From Acidobacteriaceae bacterium (lineage in GTDB: Bacteria; Acidobacteriota; Terriglobia; Terriglobales; Acidobacteriaceae): a DNA stretch of 6,487 nucleotides. The stretch lies in the NCBI GenBank assembly GCA_030838305.1, contig JAUTWY010000444.1, positions 1 to 6,487 on the forward strand, in the 5' to 3' direction. The notes under the pieces were generated by a model. The model saw nothing but the letters and a program-made list of their open reading frames with translations, had not been told where the DNA came from and did no database searches. Shown in pieces: positions 1 through 5,070 of the stretch. A program made the position numbers and the translations under genes. Within the stretch, counting starts at the first letter, position 1; the number at the start of each line of letters is the position of its first letter.

Positions 1-153
1 TTAGGATTGAGCGCGGTCTATGGCGTGGTGCAGGATCATCGAGGGCAGATCACCTGCCACAACAAGCCGGAGGGCGGAGCGGTGTTCGTCCTGCACCTGC
101 CCGTCGCTGAGAAGCGCGATGCAACCCAGGCCCTGGCCGCGGCCCAATCGTAA
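1..153 (+). CDS. Sensor histidine kinase, C-terminal end (partial)
   Basis: Fifty codons in frame 1 followed by TAA; the gene enters from the left edge. The visible peptide starts LGLSAVYGVVQDHRGQITC and continues with a KPEGGAVFVLHLP stretch. This is the G2-box (GLGLS) and last beta strands of a HATPase_c domain, the ATP-binding half of a two-component histidine kinase. The combination of 'YGVVQDHRG' and 'GGAVFVLHLP' is most like NtrB-type or hybrid PAS-containing kinases, where this domain usually ends the protein or is followed by a receiver domain. Here a short alanine-rich tail of about 15 residues follows and then the stop, so there is no C-terminal receiver. Sensor domain, partner regulator and signal lie outside the window and cannot be inferred. 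Family assignment is firm; subtype is a guess. Confidence 0.85.
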   Translation, partial: LGLSAVYGVVQDHRGQITCHNKPEGGAVFVLHLPVAEKRDATQALAAAQS

Positions 154-192
154 TTTCCCAGCATCTTGTAAGCGCGCATCACCGCATGCCGC

Positions 193-221
193 TTCACACC
201 GCAACGTTCCTGTAACATAAA
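193..221 (+). promoter_or_regulatory. Possible promoter just ahead of mutS2
   Basis: TTCACA (193-198) matches the -35 consensus at five of six positions. Seventeen bases later comes CATAAA (216-221, four of six). The overlapping TAACAT (213-218) fits the TANNNT form of -10 elements. A transcript from either would start close to the ATG at 227, giving little or no leader. This fits the absence of any Shine-Dalgarno sequence before that ATG. The assignment is pattern matching only; read-through from the upstream kinase gene is equally possible. Confidence 0.3.
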
Positions 222-226
222 CTTCA

Positions 227-2698
227 ATGTCTTCGGCGCTCATCCACAGCTCCGCGCCTGTGCTGGAGTTCGAAGCTCTACGGGAGTTGCTGCGCGCGTA
301 CGCTGCTTCCCCGCTGGGCCAGGCGAAAATTGCTGCCCTCACGCCTTCCACGGATTCCGACTGGATTACTGAACAGCAAGAATTAACCGCCGAGGTTCGC
401 GAGTTCCGACGCGTGGGTGGCCGTTTCGATTTTTCCGGATTGCTGGATGTTGCAAGACTGATCGAGAAGGCGCGCATCACCGGAGCTGTACTCGAAACCA
501 CCGAGATCCGCGACGTCCTGCTCGTAGTGGACCGCGCCGCGGAGTGGCGCGAGATCGCCTTGCATCCTCCGGCGAGCATGAAGACAGAGTGGAGAGGAAT
601 CGGGACTCTGTCGGCTGCCGTCCCTGACTTCACCGAGTTCCTTCGGTACTTTCGGAACAAGATTGAGCCCGATGGAACACTGGAAGACCGCGCTTCGCCC
701 GAACTGGCGCGGATTCGCCGCGAAATCGAAAAGCAGCGGCGAGGAATTCAGGAATCCCTGCGGGGATACTTGCGCCGTCTGGCCGAAGGCGGCGCGGTGC
801 AGGATGAATTAATAACCATCCGCGGCGAACGCTTCGTTATTCCCATAAAGATTGAACAGAAACGGCGCGTGCAAGGGGTTGTGCACGGAGCCAGTTCGAG
901 CGGTCAGACTGTATTCGTCGAACCGCTGGAAACGATTGAGCAGAACAACGAACTGGTCAGGCTGCTCGACGAAGAACAGGCCGAGATTCATCGCATCCTC
1001 CGGGAGATGACCCGGCGCATCGGCGAGCAGGCAGAGGCCACCCTGGCATCGGCTGAGGTGCTCGGCGAGCTGGAGCTACAGTTTGCCAAAGCCCACTTCG
1101 CCGAAGACTACAACTGCGTAGCGGTAAAGCTAAATGGGTTATGTGGGGACAGCCGCCCTCGGCTGTCCGCGAGCGGAGCGAGTCTCCTTCTACAGAACGC
1201 TCGCCACCCGCTGCTGGAGCGGAATCTAAAGCCTAAGAGTGTGCGCGTTGTTCCAGTCAGCGTCGAACTTGAAGGCCCGCGCCGTCAGCTGGTAATCACC
1301 GGTCCCAACACCGGCGGCAAAACGGTAACCCTCAAGACCGTCGGTCTGCTGGCGCTGCTGGCGCAGTCGGGAATTCCGGTTCCCGCCGATCGGGCCGAAA
1401 TGCCAGTATTCGATGCTGTGTTGGCCGATATCGGAGACTATCAATCGATCGAGCAGAACCTCTCCACTTTCTCCGCTCACGTCACCAACATCGATTTCAT
1501 CTCGCGAACTGCGACGCCAGAATCGTTGGTGCTGCTGGATGAATTGGGTTCGGCCACTGATCCCGAAGAAGGCGCGGCTCTGGCGGTGGCGATTGCCGGA
1601 CACTTTGGCCGCATCGGCTGCATGACGGTGATCTCTACCCATCACACGTCTTTGAAAGTCTATGGCGCGAACACGCCAGGCGTGGTTAACGCTTCGGTGG
1701 GTTTCAACGAAACCACGCTGCAACCCACTTACGAATTGAAGATGGGAGTGCCAGGTGCCTCGGCGGGAATCAACATCGCCCAGCGGTTGGGACTGAATCC
1801 GGCGATCATTGAAGCGGCGCGGGCGCGATTGGGCACGCAGGCTCGCGATGTCGGCGAGTTTCTGGACAAACTCCATGCCGGGTTGCGCGAGATGGAAGGC
1901 GAGCGCCTGGGACTGAAGACGCGCGAGCAGGAACTCGAGCAAGAGAAAACGCGTCTCGCGTCCGAGGGCAAAAGAGAGCAGCAGGCTAAGATCCGCGAGA
2001 TGGAGAAGAAGCTGGAGAGCGTCCTGCGCGACTTCGAATATCACGCGCGCGAAGCGGTGAATGCCGTCCAGGAGAAAGCAGCGGCGCAGAAAGTTTCCAA
2101 AGAAGCGGAAAAGCGTATCGCCATATTACGGCGCGAATTTCGTGAGCAGTTCGACTCCACCGTGGTGGCGCACGCGAGCGGAGCCGATGAGGGCGATCCT
2201 CATGCTCAGCCGCAGGTGGTGAAGAATGTTTCCGAAGGCGACAGCGTCAAGTTGAAGTCAACCGGGCGCGCGGCAATCGTCCTGCGCAAGGTGGATGATT
2301 CTCACTTCGAAGTGGCGATGGGCGCGATGAAGATGAAAGTCGCGCGCGATGATATCGCGGCAGTGATAAGCAGCACGCGGGCGGCTGATTCTCCGGTCAA
2401 AGCGGCGCGTGCCCGGGGGGTTTCTGTATCTCTCGAAAACGAAGGTCAGAACGCGCCCTCGGAAATCAACGTCATCGGCTTCAACGTGGACGACGCAACG
2501 CGCGCGGTGGAGAAATTTGTCGACCATGCCTTCCTCGCCGGACTGCCACGAGTGCGCGTGGTCCACGGCAGCGGCATGGGCATCCTCCGCAAAGCCCTGC
2601 GCCAGGCGCTGCAGCAGCATCCCCACGTGGAGTCGGTAGCCGAGCCTCCGCAGAACGAGGGCGGCGGCGGGGCCACCGTGGTCGAGTTGCGAGTGTGA
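227..2698 (+). CDS. mutS2: MutS2 family ATPase with C-terminal Smr domain
   Basis: A MutS2 protein of 823 residues (family usually about 750-800). MutS2 lacks the mismatch-recognition domain of MutS. It has been linked to suppression of homologous recombination and, in Bacillus, to splitting collided ribosomes (RqcU). Order: N-terminal core and lever helices (about 1-330); ABC-type ATPase with Walker A GPNTGGKT (359-366), DIGDYQSIEQ loop (401-410), Walker B LVLLDELGSATDP (434-446, D438/E439) and STHH switch (470-473); a long charged coiled coil (about 540-650); a KOW-like beta domain (about 667-712); Smr domain (about 745-823) with HGSGMG at 780-785. The Smr entry motif, usually LDLRG, reads INVIG (747-751). 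A palindromic repeat lies in frame around residues 305-319, where the protein seems about ten residues longer than B. subtilis MutS2. ATG 227 is chosen because the family N-terminus begins soon after; it has no Shine-Dalgarno. Stop TGA. Confidence 0.95.
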   Translation: MSSALIHSSAPVLEFEALRELLRAYAASPLGQAKIAALTPSTDSDWITEQQELTAEVREFRRVGGRFDFSGLLDVARLIEKARITGAVLETTEIRDVLLVVDRAAEWREIALHPPASMKTEWRGIGTLSAAVPDFTEFLRYFRNKIEPDGTLEDRASPELARIRREIEKQRRGIQESLRGYLRRLAEGGAVQDELITIRGERFVIPIKIEQKRRVQGVVHGASSSGQTVFVEPLETIEQNNELVRLLDEEQAEIHRILREMTRRIGEQAEATLASAEVLGELELQFAKAHFAEDYNCVAVKLNGLCGDSRPRLSASGASLLLQNARHPLLERNLKPKSVRVVPVSVELEGPRRQLVITGPNTGGKTVTLKTVGLLALLAQSGIPVPADRAEMPVFDAVLADIGDYQSIEQNLSTFSAHVTNIDFISRTATPESLVLLDELGSATDPEEGAALAVAIAGHFGRIGCMTVISTHHTSLKVYGANTPGVVNASVGFNETTLQPTYELKMGVPGASAGINIAQRLGLNPAIIEAARARLGTQARDVGEFLDKLHAGLREMEGERLGLKTREQELEQEKTRLASEGKREQQAKIREMEKKLESVLRDFEYHAREAVNAVQEKAAAQKVSKEAEKRIAILRREFREQFDSTVVAHASGADEGDPHAQPQVVKNVSEGDSVKLKSTGRAAIVLRKVDDSHFEVAMGAMKMKVARDDIAAVISSTRAADSPVKAARARGVSVSLENEGQNAPSEINVIGFNVDDATRAVEKFVDHAFLAGLPRVRVVHGSGMGILRKALRQALQQHPHVESVAEPPQNEGGGGATVVELRV
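1147..1168. repeat. Palindromic repeat inside mutS2
   Basis: GGACAGCCG (1147-1155) and CGGCTGTCC (1160-1168) form a perfect 9-bp inverted repeat around the 4-base loop CCCT. A GAGCG direct duplication follows at 1171-1180, so the repeat-like stretch may run from about 1141 to 1183. It is read in frame as residues 305-319 of MutS2 (LCGDSRPRLSASGAS), just before the conserved ARHPLL segment. I associate the wording 'GGGGACAGCCG...CGGCTGTCC' with a dispersed intergenic repeat in Acidobacteriota genomes; that is recollection, not a search. The inverted repeat itself is directly visible. Confidence 0.75.
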
Positions 2699-2759
2699 CC
2701 GAGGGGAAGGTCCGTCAATAACGTCTGATTTTTCCTAGACGATCAACGGGATAGCCATG

Positions 2760-2800
2760 TATTCCACAGCTTCTCCACAGCAATCCCACTCCGGTATATT
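2760..2800 (+). promoter_or_regulatory. Candidate dnaG promoter region with two DnaA-box-like sites
   Basis: In the mutS2-dnaG gap, TCCACAGC occurs at 2763-2770 and again at 2774-2781, one helical turn apart. The second site, TTCTCCACA (2771-2779), differs from the E. coli DnaA box TTATCCACA at one base. The first, TATTCCACA (2760-2768), differs at two. Downstream, TATATT (2795-2800) matches the -10 consensus at five of six positions, but the hexamer 18 bp before it (TTCTCC) is a poor -35. The DnaA-like sites would overlap that -35. Assignment is tentative, based only on these matches and on the 171-bp spacing between genes. Confidence 0.3.
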
Positions 2801-2869
2801 CCTATCAGCGGCTTTCTCGCTCACAATTCCAAAGGGGAAGTGCCACGCTGTCGGACCATCAATCCATCT

Positions 2870-4849
2870 ATGCCCGCTGAAGATTTCAAAGAGACGGTGA
2901 AGCAGCAGGCGGACATTGTCCGCATCATCGGCGACTACATCAAGCTGAAGAAAGCTGGTGCGCAGAACTATTCGGGGCTCTGTCCGTTTCATGGGGAGAA
3001 GACGCCGTCATTTTCGGTCCATGCCACGCGGCAGTTTTATCACTGTTTTGGTTGTGGCGTCTCAGGCGACGTGTTCAGCTTCGTGCAGAAGATTGAGAAC
3101 ATTACTTTCCCCGAAGCCGTCCGTTTGGTAGCGCAGAAGCTGGGGATTCCGCTGCCCACGGCGACGTACTCGAGCCCGGGAGAGGCCCGGGGAGCCAAAC
3201 TTCGCGCCCAGTTGTTCGATATTCAAGAGCGGGCTGCCACGTTTTTCCAGGAGTGCCTGAAGCGTCCCGAGGGCGCGCGGGCGCGGGAGTATCTCGCAGG
3301 GCGTGGTTTGGATGCGGAAACTATCGCGCGCTTCCGCATCGGCTATGCGCCCGATTCCGGCTTCCTCCTGCGCGACCGGTTGACGGGCGAATTCAGCGAA
3401 GAGGTGCTGCGTGAGAGCGGGTTGTTCTCGTGGAAGCAGGAGGACAACCGTCAGCCAAACCGGATTGCTGGCGCTACCGCCGAACCGCAGGTTCCTCGCG
3501 GGCCTTCGCCCGCTCGAAATGACAAGACCGAGAACGGTGCGCCAACGACCAACGACCAGCGACCAACCACGATGTACTCCAAGTTCCGCAACCGCGTAAT
3601 GTTCCCCATCGCCAACGACGCGGGAAAGATTATTGCATTCACAGGCCGGACGCTGGCTACCGACGAGAAGTCTGGTCCAAAGTATTTAAATTCGCCCGAG
3701 ACCGGCATCTACTCCAAAGGCCGGGTGCTGTTCAACCTCGACCATGCGAAAGAAGCGATCCGCAAATTGGATTATGCCATCCTTGTCGAAGGCCAGATGG
3801 ATTGCATCTCCGTCTACGCCGCTGGATTTCACAATGTAATCGCCAGCTCCGGCACGGCATTCACCGAGATTCAAGCGAAGCTCCTCGGGCGATTCAGCAA
3901 GAACGCCGTAGTCAACTTCGATCCCGATACTGCGGGTGCAAAAGCCACGGAGCGCACGCTCGGCCTCCTGGTTGAAGAAGAATTTCAAATCAAAGTGCTT
4001 ACGCTGGAGCAAGGTTTCGATCCCGATCTCTACATCCGCCGCAAAGGCAAAGATGCTTACGGCGAAGCGCTGCGCAACTCGCAAAAGTATTTCGACTACC
4101 TGATCGACCGCGCGCGCAGCCATTTTCCCGTGCGCAGCGCCGAAGGCAAAGTAAAAGCCGTGAACTTTCTTCTGCCGCACATCCAGCGCGTTCCCAGCCG
4201 CATCGTGCGCGACGAGTTGGGCCAGGAGATTGCCCAGAAGCTGGGCATTGATTCCACAGTGCTGCGTCAGGAGCTCCGGCATGTGGCCGCGGAGCGTTCC
4301 GCGTCGTCTGTGAAAGGCCTCCCAGAAACGCAAGCCACCGACGCCGAACGTATTCTGGTCCGGGCGCTGGCTTCGGCGCGGCAGATGCAGCCTGGCTCCG
4401 AACATCTTTCCGCCCGCGATGGCGCCGAAGAAGAGTTTGATCCAGCGCGCCAGGCGCAATACGCATTTCAAAGCGAAGCATTGCATCGCGGACTGGCAAC
4501 GGAATCACTGGTCGAGGCTCTGCTCAATGCCGGCCCAGAACTCGGCGACGTAATGGAGCTCCCATGTTCCGACAGCGAGCGCCGCACGCTGGCCTCCATC
4601 CTGCTGAAAGAAGACGAGGAACTCAGCGCTGAGCGCCTCGATGGCGCCGTGCGCGCGCTCCGGCGTATTCACCTGCGCCGCCGGTTGGAGGAAACCCAGC
4701 GCGAGCTGAAGAAGTCCGGAGTCAGCGACGATAGAGTACGTATGAAAGAATTGTTGTGTGAGATGGAGCGCTTGAGCCGCGCCTTGCGCGACCCCAGTCT
4801 CGCCGAAGACGGCCTCAAAGCCGCCCTCGGAAATAAGAAAAGTGCCTGA
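2870..4849 (+). CDS. dnaG: DNA primase DnaG
   Basis: The replicative primase (659 residues from this start), which makes RNA primers at the fork and docks on the DnaB helicase. Order: CHC2 zinc-binding domain with all four ligands (C38, H41, C59, C62); helical N-terminal part of the polymerase core; TOPRIM catalytic core after YSKFRNRVMFPI (from 236), with VEGQMD (E307) and FDPDTAG (D351, D353) as metal-binding acids; and a C-terminal helicase-binding region (about 484-659) with charged helices such as LRRRLEETQRELKKSG. Residues about 193-234 are an atypical Pro/Thr/Asn-rich linker encoded by repeat-like DNA. ATG 2870 is preferred because the peptide then starts MPAEDFKETVKQQADIV, right at the zinc domain. 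A GTG at 2840 in frame would add ten residues, and GGGGA at 2834-2838 lies too close to it. Neither start has a well-placed Shine-Dalgarno. No terminator is visible after the TGA, so read-through into rpoD is plausible. Confidence 0.95.
   Translation: MPAEDFKETVKQQADIVRIIGDYIKLKKAGAQNYSGLCPFHGEKTPSFSVHATRQFYHCFGCGVSGDVFSFVQKIENITFPEAVRLVAQKLGIPLPTATYSSPGEARGAKLRAQLFDIQERAATFFQECLKRPEGARAREYLAGRGLDAETIARFRIGYAPDSGFLLRDRLTGEFSEEVLRESGLFSWKQEDNRQPNRIAGATAEPQVPRGPSPARNDKTENGAPTTNDQRPTTMYSKFRNRVMFPIANDAGKIIAFTGRTLATDEKSGPKYLNSPETGIYSKGRVLFNLDHAKEAIRKLDYAILVEGQMDCISVYAAGFHNVIASSGTAFTEIQAKLLGRFSKNAVVNFDPDTAGAKATERTLGLLVEEEFQIKVLTLEQGFDPDLYIRRKGKDAYGEALRNSQKYFDYLIDRARSHFPVRSAEGKVKAVNFLLPHIQRVPSRIVRDELGQEIAQKLGIDSTVLRQELRHVAAERSASSVKGLPETQATDAERILVRALASARQMQPGSEHLSARDGAEEEFDPARQAQYAFQSEALHRGLATESLVEALLNAGPELGDVMELPCSDSERRTLASILLKEDEELSAERLDGAVRALRRIHLRRRLEETQRELKKSGVSDDRVRMKELLCEMERLSRALRDPSLAEDGLKAALGNKKSA
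3446..3571. repeat. Repeat-derived in-frame insert in dnaG
   Basis: Stretch encoding DnaG residues about 193-234, between SGLFSWKQED and MYSKFRNRV, both of which look like normal primase sequence. It holds a hairpin, GCGGGC (3498-3503) with loop CTTC and GCCCGC (3508-3513), followed by CTCGAAATGACAAGA. It ends in four tandem heptamers: CCAACGA (3542-3548), CCAACGA (3549-3555), CCAGCGA (3556-3562) and CCAACCA (3563-3569). A 7-base repeat read in triplets gives a 7-residue period, PTTNDQR then PTT. Both the hairpin-GAAATGACA segment and the CCAACGA heptamers resemble repeats I recall from acidobacterial intergenic regions. The boundaries are estimates from where recognisable primase sequence stops and resumes. 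Confidence 0.65.
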
Positions 4850-4933
4850 AACAAAACAGCGGTTAGAGCCATCTAAGTATTTAGCAGGATTAGAGATAGC
4901 GGCGGACGCGGGAATGGTTGGCGGGGCAAGTGA

Positions 4934-4962
4934 TAGACGGTACGGCACTTATGTGCTAAACT
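4934..4962 (+). promoter_or_regulatory. Candidate rpoD promoter (extended -10)
   Basis: TAGACG (4934-4939, four of six to TTGACA) is followed after exactly 17 bp by TAAACT (4957-4962, four of six to TATAAT). A TGC triplet (4954-4956) sits immediately before the -10, as in extended -10 promoters. The predicted start, near 4969, would give a leader of about 100 nt before the rpoD TTG. Hexamer matches are modest; the spacing and the TGn element are what make it credible. Confidence 0.4.
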
Positions 4963-4987
4963 CTGTAAGTTTGTGCTAGGTGCACAA
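4945..4987. promoter_or_regulatory. GTGC/GCAC dyad cluster, operator-like
   Basis: Two dyads use the same half-site. GCAC-TTAT-GTGC (4945-4956) lies within the spacer of the candidate rpoD promoter. TTGTGC-TAGGT-GCACAA (4971-4987), a perfect 6-bp inverted repeat, lies at its predicted start site. TGTGCTA also recurs as a direct repeat at 4952-4958 and 4972-4978, 20 bp apart. The placement fits a repressor operator. Alternatively, in the RNA the four half-sites could pair in mutually exclusive ways. I do not recognise the binding protein; it is not a LexA SOS box of the CTG-N10-CAG or GAAC-N4-GTTC type. Confidence 0.4.
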
Positions 4988-5059
4988 CTCCGCGATACCC
5001 CAGATTCCCACCACTTCAGACTGTACCACGACGCTCCGCGCGAGCGAATTGAAGAATTT

Positions 5060-5064
5060 GAGGA
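5060..5064 (+). promoter_or_regulatory. Ribosome binding site deciding the rpoD TTG start
   Basis: GAGGA ends six bases before TTG 5071, an ideal Shine-Dalgarno spacing. Stops in the rpoD frame at 5050-5052 and 5059-5061 exclude any start further upstream. This site therefore fixes the unusual TTG initiation codon. Confidence 0.8.
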
Positions 5065-5070
5065 CACTCC

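Larger units (their letters stand above)
4850..5070. other. dnaG-rpoD intergenic region
   Basis: No convincing gene on either strand. From left to right: four 9-base units, three starting TTAG (4863-4898); the candidate extended -10 promoter and GTGC/GCAC dyads (4934-4987); a region without recognisable signals (4988-5031); a small GC hairpin CGCTC-CGCGC-GAGCG (5032-5046); and the rpoD ribosome binding site. There is no stem followed by a T-run after the dnaG stop, so no intrinsic terminator separates the two genes. Confidence 0.6.

Noticed and set aside
1..660. 219-codon open frame on the minus strand across the kinase end and mutS2 start
   Set aside because: It overlaps two well-supported + strand genes, has a serine/arginine-rich shadow composition and starts inside mutS2.
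1226..2044. 272-codon open frame on the minus strand opposite mutS2
   Set aside because: It lies wholly antisense to the conserved MutS2 ATPase, and its translation shows no recognisable domain. It is explained by the codon bias of a GC-rich gene.
2722..2741. CGTCT...AGACG inverted repeat after mutS2 as a terminator
   Set aside because: Only a 5-bp stem, and the T-run lies in the loop rather than after the stem, so it does not fit an intrinsic terminator.
3542..3569. Heptamer array as a CRISPR-like array
   Set aside because: The 7-bp units are directly adjacent without spacers and lie within a coding gene; this is a simple tandem repeat.
3686..4486. 266-codon open frame on the minus strand opposite dnaG
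   Set aside because: It is fully antisense to the primase TOPRIM core and has no recognisable domain or upstream signals.
4505..4948. 147-codon minus-strand frame entering the dnaG-rpoD gap
   Set aside because: Most of it is antisense to the dnaG C-terminus. The part in the gap has no conserved character and it lacks an evident ribosome binding site.
4952..4960. TGTGCTAA as half of a CIRCE (HrcA) heat-shock operator
   Set aside because: The matching TTAGCACTC half at nine-base spacing is absent; the GTGC dyads have spacers of four and five bases.
5032..5046. CGCTC-CGCGC-GAGCG hairpin before rpoD as a riboswitch or thermosensor
   Set aside because: A 5-bp stem that does not include the ribosome binding site (5060-5064). 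Such hairpins are common by chance at this GC content.
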